DNA of 64,000 nt, from assembly GCA_013373385.1 (NCBI GenBank), contig JABXHX010000005.1, positions 62,001 through 126,000 on the forward strand. Reading direction: 5' to 3'. A program made the translations under genes and the position numbers. The first letter of the stretch is position 1, and each line of letters begins with the position of its first letter. Under the pieces are notes generated by a model. It had not been told where the DNA came from, searched no databases, and saw only the letters and a list, made by a program, of their open reading frames with translations. Shown here piece after piece: positions 17,755 through 26,816 of this stretch. This DNA comes from Flavobacteriaceae bacterium (GTDB lineage: Bacteria > Bacteroidota > Bacteroidia > Flavobacteriales > Flavobacteriaceae).

Positions 17755-19257
17755 ATGAAATCGGTCAAATTATTACTAGTTGTAGTATCAATAACACTAT
17801 TAGCATCATGTTCTAAAGATGATGGAAAAATAGATTTCACATTTTTACAAGTGAATGATGTTTATGAAATAGCACCCATTCAAGGAGGAAAATTTGGAGG
17901 AATGGCGAGAGTACAAACTGTACATGAAGAACTGTTAAAAGAAAATCCTAACACTATGTTGGTTATGGCGGGCGATTTTTTAAATCCATCATTATTAGGA
18001 ACTGTAAAATATAACGGTGAGCGAATTAGAGGAATGCAAATGATTGAGACCATGAATGCTATGAATTTTGGTTTGGTAGCTATTGGGAATCATGAGTTTG
18101 ATTTAGGAGCTAAAGATTTACAAAAACGTTTAAACGAAAGTAATTTTCCTTGGATATCTGCAAACGTATTTTATAAGCAAGGGGATACTGTTAGTCAGTT
18201 CTATAAAGAGGTAGAAGGTAAAAAGAAGTACATTCATAAAACATTTATTAAAGAGTTTACTGATGCAGACGGCACATCAATTAAAGTAGGTTTTATTAGT
18301 GTTTGTGTACCATCAAATCCTAAAATGTATGTTTCTTATACAGATATGCATAAGGAAGCAAAAGCATCTTATGAATCATTAAAAGATAAGACAGATGTTA
18401 TTTTTGGGCTAACACATGTAAAAGTTTCTGATGACAAAAAAATAGTAGAAGCCTTACCAAATATTCCATTGATTATGGGAGGTCATGAACATAACAATAT
18501 GTTAGTTCCGGTAGGAAACTCTGCAATAGCAAAAGCAGATGCCAATGCCAAAACTGCCTATATTCATAGAATTTCGTTTGATAAAGAAAGTAAAAAGGCT
18601 ACGGTTGTTTCAGAATTAAAAGAGATTAATGAAACAGTTTCAATAGATACTAGAGTAGGAGAAGTAGTTGCGAAATGGCAGCAAATATTAAATACGAAGA
18701 TTAAAGATATTATTTCGAATCCAGATGAAGTGATTTATACAACTAAAGTTCCTTTAGATGGAAAAGATAAACCTATTAGAAGCATACAAACCAATTTAGG
18801 AGATGTTGTTACCAAATCTATGTCATTTGCTTTTAATGATAAAGTAGATTGTGCTTTGGTTAATGGGGGATCAATTAGAATTGATGATGAATTAGCTGGT
18901 GAGATTTCTGCCGTAGATATCTTTAGGGTATTGCCCTATGGAGGAGCAGTATTAAAAGTAAAGATAAAAGGGAGCTTACTACAAGAAGTGTTAGATTATG
19001 GAGTAAAAGCAGCGGGAACTGGTGCTTATTTACAAAGATTCAATGCAGAAAAAAAGAATGACACTTGGTTTATTGCTGGTAAGAAAATTAATCATCAAAA
19101 AACATATACTGTAGCTTTTTCAGACTACCTATTAAAAGGATTTGACATTCCATTTTTGTCACCAAAAAACAAAGGTGTTTTAAATGTTTATCAACCTAAA
19201 TCTTCAGAAATGGCTTATGATATCCGTAAAGCTGTAATTTTATACTTAAAAAATTAA
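17755..19257 (+). CDS. 5'-nucleotidase / metallophosphatase lipoprotein (UshA-like)
   Basis: An envelope nucleotidase that would hydrolyse nucleotides to nucleosides and phosphate. The 500 residues start with a lipoprotein signal ending LLASC (Cys19). The N-terminal calcineurin-like domain shows VNDVYEIAP, VMAGDFLNPS, IGNHEFDLG, GLTHVK and MGGHEHNN; the C-terminal 5_nucleotid_C domain shows VNGGSIRIDD and VLPYGGAV. The first motif has Tyr where E. coli UshA has the metal-ligand His (NDVY against NDxH), a change I recall in a subgroup of the family. It lies ten bases after the HMG-CoA lyase gene and upstream of the porin, so phosphate or nucleotide scavenging together with the porin is possible. 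Confidence 0.9.
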   Translation: MKSVKLLLVVVSITLLASCSKDDGKIDFTFLQVNDVYEIAPIQGGKFGGMARVQTVHEELLKENPNTMLVMAGDFLNPSLLGTVKYNGERIRGMQMIETMNAMNFGLVAIGNHEFDLGAKDLQKRLNESNFPWISANVFYKQGDTVSQFYKEVEGKKKYIHKTFIKEFTDADGTSIKVGFISVCVPSNPKMYVSYTDMHKEAKASYESLKDKTDVIFGLTHVKVSDDKKIVEALPNIPLIMGGHEHNNMLVPVGNSAIAKADANAKTAYIHRISFDKESKKATVVSELKEINETVSIDTRVGEVVAKWQQILNTKIKDIISNPDEVIYTTKVPLDGKDKPIRSIQTNLGDVVTKSMSFAFNDKVDCALVNGGSIRIDDELAGEISAVDIFRVLPYGGAVLKVKIKGSLLQEVLDYGVKAAGTGAYLQRFNAEKKNDTWFIAGKKINHQKTYTVAFSDYLLKGFDIPFLSPKNKGVLNVYQPKSSEMAYDIRKAVILYLKN

Positions 19258-19305
19258 GCGCTAAGAACTAGTATTTCAACTATTTACATTTTATCTTAAA
19301 ATTTT

Positions 19306-19324
19306 ATTTAAATTAATTCTAAAT
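19306..19324. promoter_or_regulatory. Operator-like 19-bp inverted repeat, copy 1
   Basis: ATTTA-N9-TAAAT with the core AATTAATTC lies about 28 bp upstream of the porin -7 element (19352). A second copy with the same spacing is at 19377-19395. The 19-bp size and the CTAAAT half-site resemble Fur- or DtxR/IdeR-type metal boxes; that identity is inferred. Confidence 0.45.
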
Positions 19325-19351
19325 AAGTTTTTTTATATCTATTTGGGTGCG

Positions 19352-19359
19352 TATTTTTG
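19352..19359 (+). promoter_or_regulatory. -7 promoter element of the porin gene
   Basis: TATTTTTG matches TAnnTTTG. A start near 19366 gives a leader of about 35 nt to the ATG at 19400, and the second operator-like site lies inside that leader. Confidence 0.6.
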
Positions 19360-19376
19360 CATCATAATTAAACACT

Positions 19377-19395
19377 ATTTAAAATTAATCTAAAT
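19377..19395. promoter_or_regulatory. Operator-like 19-bp inverted repeat, copy 2
   Basis: ATTTA-N9-TAAAT with core AAATTAATC, four bases before the porin ATG and downstream of the predicted transcription start. Together with copy 1 it brackets the promoter, an arrangement suited to repression. Confidence 0.45.
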
Positions 19396-19399
19396 AAAA

Positions 19400-20560
19400 A
19401 TGAAAAGAATTTTATTCTTTGCTTTTGCTAGTTTCACGATTGGATTAGCAGCACAAACCTCTAATGACAGCATTATAAATCCACAAAATCAAATCAATGC
19501 TGCACAAAGAATTTTAGCATCAAACGTAAATCAAAAAGGTTTAACAGTTGGTGGTTATGCAGAAACTCACTATAACAGAGCAACAGGAAAAAATGCAAAA
19601 TTAGATGTGCATAGAGTTGTAATGTTATTTGGTTACAAATTTAATGAGAGAACTCAGTTTATTACAGAATTAGAGTTCGAACACGTAAAAGAAGTATATG
19701 TAGAGCAAGCATTCTTACAATATGCTTTAACAGATAATGTAAACTTAAGAGCAGGTTTAATGTTAGTGCCTATGGGAATTGTAAATGAATACCATGAGCC
19801 AACAACATTTAATGGAGTAGAAAGACCAAGTATGGATAAATCTATTGTACCTACAACTTGGAGAGAAATAGGATTAGGAGTTACAGGTAAATTTGATGAA
19901 GCTTCTTTACGTTACCAAGCGTATGTATTTAACGGATTTACATCTCAAAACGGAAGTAAATTATTAGGTGGCTCTAACGGATTTAGAAACGGAAGACAAA
20001 AAGGAGCAGAATCTAACATGAATAATTTGAACTTCTCAGCTAAGTTAGATTATTACGGATTACCAGGATTGCGTTTAGGATTATCAGGATATTTTGGTAG
20101 AACACAATCAGACAAATCAATTGAAGATATTGATGGAGCAGATGTGGGTATTGCTATGATTGGTTTAGATGCTCGTTATGCTTACAAACGTTTTACTGCA
20201 CGTGGACAATTTATTCACGCATCAGTTACAGATAGCGAAGCTTACAACAATTACTATGGTTCTGACTTAGGATCTGCATTACAAGGTTGGTATGTAGAAG
20301 GTGCCTATAATTTATTATCACAAGAAAAAGAACAACAATTGTTCGGATTTGTAAGATATGAAGACTTTAATACACATGCTTCAACAGCAGGAACTTTAGC
20401 ACAAAACTTAAGCTACGATAGAAATGAGTTAACATTTGGTTTAACTTGGAAAGTAGCACAAGGGGCTGCGTTTAAAGCAGATTATCAATTCAAAAATAAT
20501 GCTGCTGTTGGTGCAAAAACCGTGAAGCAGTTAAACTTAGGCTTCGGAATTTGGTTCTAA
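19400..20560 (+). CDS. Outer-membrane porin, beta-barrel
   Basis: A 386-residue outer-membrane beta-barrel. The signal peptide is MKRILFFAFASFTIGLAAQ. After a short helical or linker part come alternating strands such as LTVGGYAETHYNRA, HRVVMLFGYKFNERTQFITELEFEH, VNLRAGLMLVPMGIVNEYHEP and a C-terminal strand ending QLNLGFGIWF with terminal Phe, the usual barrel insertion signal. The GLMLVPMGIVNEYHEP motif is typical of the porin O/P-like group in Bacteroidota. It has its own -7 promoter and a terminator after it. The two genes downstream encode an FMN-binding protein and a membrane protein, so it may let a redox substrate reach them. The substrate is unknown. Confidence 0.85.
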   Translation: MKRILFFAFASFTIGLAAQTSNDSIINPQNQINAAQRILASNVNQKGLTVGGYAETHYNRATGKNAKLDVHRVVMLFGYKFNERTQFITELEFEHVKEVYVEQAFLQYALTDNVNLRAGLMLVPMGIVNEYHEPTTFNGVERPSMDKSIVPTTWREIGLGVTGKFDEASLRYQAYVFNGFTSQNGSKLLGGSNGFRNGRQKGAESNMNNLNFSAKLDYYGLPGLRLGLSGYFGRTQSDKSIEDIDGADVGIAMIGLDARYAYKRFTARGQFIHASVTDSEAYNNYYGSDLGSALQGWYVEGAYNLLSQEKEQQLFGFVRYEDFNTHASTAGTLAQNLSYDRNELTFGLTWKVAQGAAFKADYQFKNNAAVGAKTVKQLNLGFGIWF

Positions 20561-20588
20561 GTACAAACACATAAGTTGTTAATTGTTT

Positions 20589-20626
20589 AGCTAGCATAAA
20601 GTGTAAAAAACTTTGTGTTAGCTTTT
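20589..20626 (+). terminator. Terminator hairpin after the porin gene
   Basis: AGCTAGCATAAAGT (20589-20602) pairs with ACTTTGTGTTAGCT (20610-20623) through 14 pairs, two of them G-U wobbles, around a 7-nt loop, and ends in TTTT. Pairing kept by wobbles suggests a functional RNA stem. It separates the porin transcript from the FMN-binding gene. Confidence 0.7.
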
Positions 20627-20648
20627 AACATTTATCTAAGGAATATAC

Positions 20649-20656
20649 TATTTTTG
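20649..20656 (+). promoter_or_regulatory. -7 promoter element of the FMN-binding gene
   Basis: TATTTTTG matches TAnnTTTG and ends five bases before the ATG at 20661, again implying a leaderless or nearly leaderless message. Confidence 0.6.
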
Positions 20657-20660
20657 CATC

Positions 20661-21197
20661 ATGATTTTTAAAAGACTACTTATTATTATTTTTCTACTAT
20701 TATCTACACAAGTAGATGCTTTTCAGCTTAAAAAATCAATACAAAAAAAAGTAAACAAAGAAGTAGCCAAAACTTTTGACACTAAGAACTTTGCACTTAA
20801 ATCAATTACAGTTTCTTCTGATTTAAATACAAAGTTGTATCATAAAACACATAAAAGTAATTTAAGTAAAATAGTTCAAGAAAATCAAATTATTGGCTAT
20901 GTTTTTATAGCAAAAGCACCAAGTAAAACAGACCAGTTTGATTATTTAATTATTTTAGATAAAGACCTTATTATAAAAAAAGTAAAGGTGTTAGTGTATA
21001 GAGAAGATTACGGTGGAGAAATTGGAAGTAGAAGGTGGCTAAAACAATTTATAGGTAAAACCTCTGGAGAAAATTTAAAATACACCAAAGACATTATTGC
21101 TATTTCTGGTGCTACCATATCTGCACAATCGATGACGGTTGCTGTTAATACCTTTTTAAAAGATTTAGTAGTTTTTAAAGCAAACAATATTTTGTAA
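20661..21197 (+). CDS. FMN-binding domain protein, probably flavinylated and exported
   Basis: A 178-residue envelope protein with an N-terminal signal or anchor helix (MIFKRLLIIIFLLLSTQVDA). The FMN-binding domain of the RnfG/NqrC kind follows: GYVFIAKAPSKTDQFDYLIILD, then VYREDYGGEIGSRRWLKQF, then AISGATISAQSMTVAVN. The SGATIS stretch (149-154) fits the site where ApbE-type transferases attach FMN through a phosphoester to Thr/Ser. It probably carries electrons in the periplasm. Its stop overlaps the next start by one base (TAATG), so it is coupled to the four-helix protein. No apbE gene is in the window. Confidence 0.85.
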   Translation: MIFKRLLIIIFLLLSTQVDAFQLKKSIQKKVNKEVAKTFDTKNFALKSITVSSDLNTKLYHKTHKSNLSKIVQENQIIGYVFIAKAPSKTDQFDYLIILDKDLIIKKVKVLVYREDYGGEIGSRRWLKQFIGKTSGENLKYTKDIIAISGATISAQSMTVAVNTFLKDLVVFKANNIL

Positions 21198-21685
21198 TGC
21201 AGTTTCACGGTATCATAGCACAATTTCCAAAAGAAATAAAATTGCTTATAGCAGCTTTTATAGTTACATTAAGTATTGGTTTTTATTCAGGCATTCGATT
21301 TGTAAACGATACTAGTAATTCAACTCCACAAGGTATCGAAGAACGCTATTTAGGGAACGAAAATGACGAAAATGCTACGGTAATGAAGTTCAAAAAAAGT
21401 AGAGGAGAAGTGATGACCATGGTACATAATCACATCCTATCACTTTCAGTTATCTTTTTTTTGTTGGGAGGATTACTCGCAATCACAGGAATCAATAAAA
21501 AATTAAAGTCGTTTCTAATGATTGAGCCATTTGTATCAATCTTATGTACATTTGGCGGAATTTACTTTATGTGGACAGGCTTGGTTTGGATGAAGTATGT
21601 AGTTATGATTTCTGGAGTATTTATGACAATTACATTTATTTTATCAACTTTCTTTATTCTTAAAGGTTTACTATCTAAAAGATAA
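21197..21685 (+). CDS. Four-helix inner-membrane protein of the FMN-binding cluster
   Basis: A 162-residue protein of no family I can name. Hydrophobic segments lie at about 15-34, 80-98, 108-130 and 133-157. Between the first two is a hydrophilic loop (about 35-75) that could be periplasmic. A His pair, VHNH (76-79), stands at the start of the second helix, where it could bind haem or a quinone. It is coupled to the FMN-binding gene by a TAATG overlap, so it may pass electrons from the membrane pool to the flavoprotein. That role is inferred from context only. Confidence 0.7.
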   Translation: MQFHGIIAQFPKEIKLLIAAFIVTLSIGFYSGIRFVNDTSNSTPQGIEERYLGNENDENATVMKFKKSRGEVMTMVHNHILSLSVIFFLLGGLLAITGINKKLKSFLMIEPFVSILCTFGGIYFMWTGLVWMKYVVMISGVFMTITFILSTFFILKGLLSKR

Positions 21686-21861
21686 ATTTCCTTGAAATCA
21701 TCTTGAATTTTTGATTCGTTTTTGTTTCAAGACAAAATGAATAATAAGTTAGGTTGTTGATAATAAGAATATTGTAATTAGTAAAAGAGTAGAAAGAATT
21801 ATATCAAACCAGATTAAAACACATAATAATTAATTAACACTTATAATTCAATTAATAATTG

Positions 21862-21869
21862 TAAATTTG
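21862..21869 (+). promoter_or_regulatory. -7 promoter element of guaB
   Basis: TAAATTTG matches TAnnTTTG and gives a leader of about 25 nt before the ATG at 21900. The 176 bp between the previous stop and this element are AT-rich and hold nothing else that I can identify; no purine riboswitch core is visible. Confidence 0.55.
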
Positions 21870-21887
21870 CTCGCAATTAATTTTTAA

Positions 21888-23375
<1,488 letters not shown>

Positions 23376-23432
23376 TAGAATAATTGCGAATTGTTGGATT
23401 AAGAAGGACGATTTATAGTGGTTATTTCTTTT

Positions 23433-24149
23433 TTATTGCTGTGTATAATAACTATAATCTTTTAAAACGGTTTCAATAAGCTCCATCGCTTTTAAGTCAG
23501 ATTTTATTTGCGTAAGTGTTAAAACTTTGGCATGTAGTTTTATAATTACAGCATGATTCCGTTTTTTCTTTGCTGTATCATATACATTCTTAATCGTTTG
23601 GATATCATTATCTGTCAATACCGTAACTTGAGGAAATGTGGGTACATAATTTTCTGGGAGTTCAACTGCCATTGTTTGTGTAATACTAATCCTTTTCTTT
23701 TCACTAATAACAGTCGTTCCGCCAGCCATATCACCCAATCGCTGTCCTTTACCGTTTAATAGAATAGTAATAATAGCTACAGACCCAGAAGAAATGTTAA
23801 TATCAATAAAATTTAACATCCATCGTAATAAATAACTGCCAAAAGTAGGTTTAGATCCGTCTAGCTTAACTACTCTAATTTTATTGAAATACTTACCCGG
23901 AGTTTGCCCGTTCATTAGTACTTCAAAAGTTAAACTATAGAAAAAAATAGGCAATCCAAACAGTACATAAGCAATCCAATTGCCAAAGTTTTTGTCTAAA
24001 TCTAAAATGTTCATGATAAATAATACGATAAAAATATATCCTAGTATAATAAGTCTATCGTAAAGATAAGAGCCAATACGTGTGGTAAGGTGAGCTGTGT
24101 TTTGGTGAATAGAAATATTTTGTGCAGTTTCTATTTGAAAGTTATCCAT
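23433..24149 (-). CDS. RDD family membrane protein
   Basis: A 238-residue inner-membrane protein. The RDD domain spans about residues 20-150, with the Arg of RIGSYLYDRLIILGY, the Asp-containing helices and LLNGKGQRLGDMAGGTTVI, the usual RDD ending. A soluble C-terminal tail of about 85 residues follows. It is divergent from the SpoIIM gene and belongs to the same conserved neighbourhood (RDD, SpoIIM, DUF4129, DUF4350, MoxR, DUF58) in Bacteroidota. The molecular function is unknown; some RDD proteins have been linked to ion exchange. Confidence 0.88.
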   Translation of the reverse strand: MDNFQIETAQNISIHQNTAHLTTRIGSYLYDRLIILGYIFIVLFIMNILDLDKNFGNWIAYVLFGLPIFFYSLTFEVLMNGQTPGKYFNKIRVVKLDGSKPTFGSYLLRWMLNFIDINISSGSVAIITILLNGKGQRLGDMAGGTTVISEKKRISITQTMAVELPENYVPTFPQVTVLTDNDIQTIKNVYDTAKKKRNHAVIIKLHAKVLTLTQIKSDLKAMELIETVLKDYSYYTQQ

Positions 24150-24241
24150 TTTTTTCGTTATTTGTTGTACTTCTTTTTCATTGAAAAGCGAATATAAAAA
24201 GATTCTATGATACGTACCATAATAACATTTTTTTCTTTGAA

Positions 24242-25207
24242 ATGAGAGAGGCTGCGTTTATAAAAAAAAATAAAGATAAATGGCAGCAGTTTGAAGCTGT
24301 TTTAGCTAAAAAAATTACAGTATCTCCAGATAAATTATCTGATTTATATATAGAAATTACAGACGATTTAAGTTATGCTAAAACCTATTACCCCAATAGT
24401 AACGTAGTTGTATACTTAAATCAAGTTGCTGCAAAAGCACACTTAAAAATATATGTAACCAAAAAAGAAAGTAAAAACCGGTTTATTTCTTTTTTTAAAA
24501 CAGAATTTCCGTTAGAGTTTTACAAGTATCAAAAGCAATTATTTATAGCATTTGCAGTGTTTTTATTTTTTACAATTGTAGGAGCTTTTTCTGCTGCCAA
24601 TGATGTCAATTTTGTGCGATTAATCTTGGGTGATGCCTATGTAAATATGACCTTAGAAAATATTGCAAACGGAGATCCGATGGCAGTGTATAAAAAGCAA
24701 GCGGAAATGGATATGTTTTTGGGAATCACCATAAACAATATAAAAGTGGCTATGTATGCCTTTGTATTTGGTATACTACTATCTGTAGGTACACTATTTA
24801 TTATGATGCAAAATGGTATTATGTTGGGTTCGTTTTTGTACTTCTTTTATGATAAAGACTTGCTTTGGGAATCTTCTAGAACTATTTGGATACACGGTAC
24901 CATAGAAATCTCTGTGATTATTATAGCTGGTTGTGCAGGTATGGTGTTAGGAAACGGAATTTTATTTCCGAAGACTTACTCCAGATTAGACTCGTTTAAA
25001 AAAAGCATCAAAGCTGGATTAAAAATAATGGTAAGTACTATTCCGTTTTTTATAGTTGCCGGATTTCTAGAAGGTTTTGTAACCAGACATACAGAAATGC
25101 CAGATTGGTTGGCAATTTTTATCATAACCGGCTCATTAGCATTAATTGTATTTTATTATGTAATTTACCCTATTAAACTAACACATAAACTCACTAAAAA
25201 TGTATAA
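24242..25207 (+). CDS. Stage II sporulation protein M (SpoIIM) family membrane protein
   Basis: A 321-residue inner-membrane protein, first gene of the SpoIIM-to-DUF58 operon. An N-terminal soluble part of about 100 residues is followed by hydrophobic segments near 100-120, 160-195, 217-245, 255-277 and 290-312. The segment VAMYAFVFGILLSVGTLFIMMQNGIMLGSF and HGTIEISVIIIAGCAGMVLG are typical of SpoIIM. The name comes from Bacillus; this phylum does not sporulate, so a sporulation role is excluded. It overlaps the next gene by eight bases. A weak -7-like TTTCTTTG lies just before the start. Confidence 0.88.
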   Translation: MREAAFIKKNKDKWQQFEAVLAKKITVSPDKLSDLYIEITDDLSYAKTYYPNSNVVVYLNQVAAKAHLKIYVTKKESKNRFISFFKTEFPLEFYKYQKQLFIAFAVFLFFTIVGAFSAANDVNFVRLILGDAYVNMTLENIANGDPMAVYKKQAEMDMFLGITINNIKVAMYAFVFGILLSVGTLFIMMQNGIMLGSFLYFFYDKDLLWESSRTIWIHGTIEISVIIIAGCAGMVLGNGILFPKTYSRLDSFKKSIKAGLKIMVSTIPFFIVAGFLEGFVTRHTEMPDWLAIFIITGSLALIVFYYVIYPIKLTHKLTKNV

Positions 25208-26084
25208 TAATAACTTTGTAGAATTTAAAAAAGAAAGAGATTTAGGCGCTATTATTTCAGACACGTTTAAGTTTTTAAGATTAGAATGGAAACCTTTTTT
25301 TGGAGCGATACTTAAAACAGCTTTTTTACCTATAATTTTGGCAATAGCCGCACTGTTTTTTTACACGTTTTCTTTTCCAAATATTTTTGGGACTAATATT
25401 GATATTTATGAAGATGGGATTTATCAAGAACCAAATTTAGGCTTGCTATTTACATCGATATTTGCAGTATGTGTATTTTTTCTAATTGCTTACGTTATCA
25501 TGAATATTACAGCGTTGTACTATATAAAATCGTATGTAGATAATAACGGAAAAGTAGATTTTGAAATGATAAAAGAACGCGTAAAAGATAAGTTTTGGTC
25601 TTTTACTGGATTGTTTATTTTAGTTGGAATCATTGTAGTAATTAGTGCATTGCTGTGTTTTTTTCCTGCAATTTATACAGGTGTTGTACTATCATTAGCA
25701 GCACCTATTTTAGTGTACCATAATATGGGAGTTTCAGATACAGTTAGTTATTCTTTTAGTTTTGTAAAAGGACATTGGTGGGAAACATTTGGAGTAATGT
25801 TTGTTGTTGGTATTATCACTACAGTAGCAGGTTATATATTTTCAATCCCAGCAATGATTTACTTTTTTATTAAAATGGGTACCATTATTTCTGCAAACGA
25901 TCCAGCAATATTGGCAGAATCATTAGTAGACCCAATATACCTTATTTTAAATGGTATTTCATATATCGGTCAGTTTATCTTATACGGTGTAACTTTAGTA
26001 TCGAGTGTGCTAATTTATTTTGATATTAATGAGCAAAAAAATGCCAGTGGTGCAATCGATAAAATTAACAGCTTAGGAAATTAA
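25200..26084 (+). CDS. Polytopic membrane protein of the MoxR/DUF58 cluster
   Basis: A 294-residue protein with about six to seven hydrophobic segments, including FLPIILAIAALFFYTFSF, LFTSIFAVCVFFLIAYVIM, FTGLFILVGIIVVISALLCFF and FGVMFVVGIITTVAGYIFSI. The N-terminal FKKERDLGAIISDTFKFLRLEWKPFF is a cytoplasmic amphipathic lead-in. I do not recognise a named catalytic motif. It is translationally coupled to the SpoIIM gene (8-bp overlap) and followed after four bases by the DUF4129 gene. Together with SpoIIM it probably forms the membrane part of the MoxR-linked complex; that is inferred from conserved order. Confidence 0.8.
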   Translation: MYNNNFVEFKKERDLGAIISDTFKFLRLEWKPFFGAILKTAFLPIILAIAALFFYTFSFPNIFGTNIDIYEDGIYQEPNLGLLFTSIFAVCVFFLIAYVIMNITALYYIKSYVDNNGKVDFEMIKERVKDKFWSFTGLFILVGIIVVISALLCFFPAIYTGVVLSLAAPILVYHNMGVSDTVSYSFSFVKGHWWETFGVMFVVGIITTVAGYIFSIPAMIYFFIKMGTIISANDPAILAESLVDPIYLILNGISYIGQFILYGVTLVSSVLIYFDINEQKNASGAIDKINSLGN

Positions 26085-26088
26085 TCTT

Positions 26089-26814
26089 TTGAAAAGAATC
26101 CTTTTATATATCATTTTATGTTTTTCTGTTTTTTATGTGTCAGCACAAAAAAGTGCAGCGCTAAAAGTAGATTCAACAAAAGTTGTTGTAAAACAGTTTG
26201 ATGCTACTAAAATTGATACCTATAAAAACGACAAAGACTTTATATATAAAGTAACCACCCAACCCTCTTTATATCAGAAATTTAAAGAATGGGTAAGTAG
26301 AGTGTTAAGAAAAATAATGTCTTGGTTTTTTGATGATGTTGAGGCTCCGGTTGGTTTTATACTAAGCTTTCTAAGAGCATTGCCATATATTATTGCTGTA
26401 GTTGTTTTATATCTTATTATCAATTTTTTCCTAAAAGTATCTACCAGAAATGGTATAGTGGGTACTACCAATAAAAAAGTGGTTAAAATTGATGATGACG
26501 AAGAATTACTTAACAGTCAAGATTTACCCAAATTAATTGATTTGGCAATTAAAGAAAAAGACTATCGATTGGCGGTAAGGTATCAATATGTATTGTTATT
26601 ACAGCAATTAACAGCTAAAAAAATAATTGAATGGGAACAGCAAAAAACAAACGAAGATTATATTAAAGAGGTTCAAAAAGAAAACATCCATCAAGAGTTT
26701 GAAAGCATCACCCGCTTTTATGATTTTGTTTGGTATGGTAATTTTAACATCAACTTAGAATCGTATAACAAAGGAGTAGTCGTACTTGAGAAATTGACTG
26801 CCAAAATACAATAG
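26089..26814 (+). CDS. DUF4129 domain protein
   Basis: A 241-residue protein with a signal peptide (MKRILLYIILCFSVFYVSAQ), a periplasmic segment, one membrane helix (about 92-114, ALPYIIAVVVLYLIINFFL) and a cytoplasmic DUF4129 domain (about 140-240, with DYRLAVRYQYVLLLQQL and FESITRFYDFVWYGNF). The start is TTG at 26089: no ATG would keep the signal peptide. DUF4129 domains occur in bacteria next to MoxR and DUF58 genes, and in some proteins fused to transglutaminases. The function is unknown. Confidence 0.82.
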   Translation: MKRILLYIILCFSVFYVSAQKSAALKVDSTKVVVKQFDATKIDTYKNDKDFIYKVTTQPSLYQKFKEWVSRVLRKIMSWFFDDVEAPVGFILSFLRALPYIIAVVVLYLIINFFLKVSTRNGIVGTTNKKVVKIDDDEELLNSQDLPKLIDLAIKEKDYRLAVRYQYVLLLQQLTAKKIIEWEQQKTNEDYIKEVQKENIHQEFESITRFYDFVWYGNFNINLESYNKGVVVLEKLTAKIQ

Positions 26815-26816
26815 CA

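Noticed and set aside
24242..25207. Sporulation role suggested by the SpoIIM name
   Set aside because: No other sporulation genes are present and the phylum does not form endospores; the name is inherited from the family.
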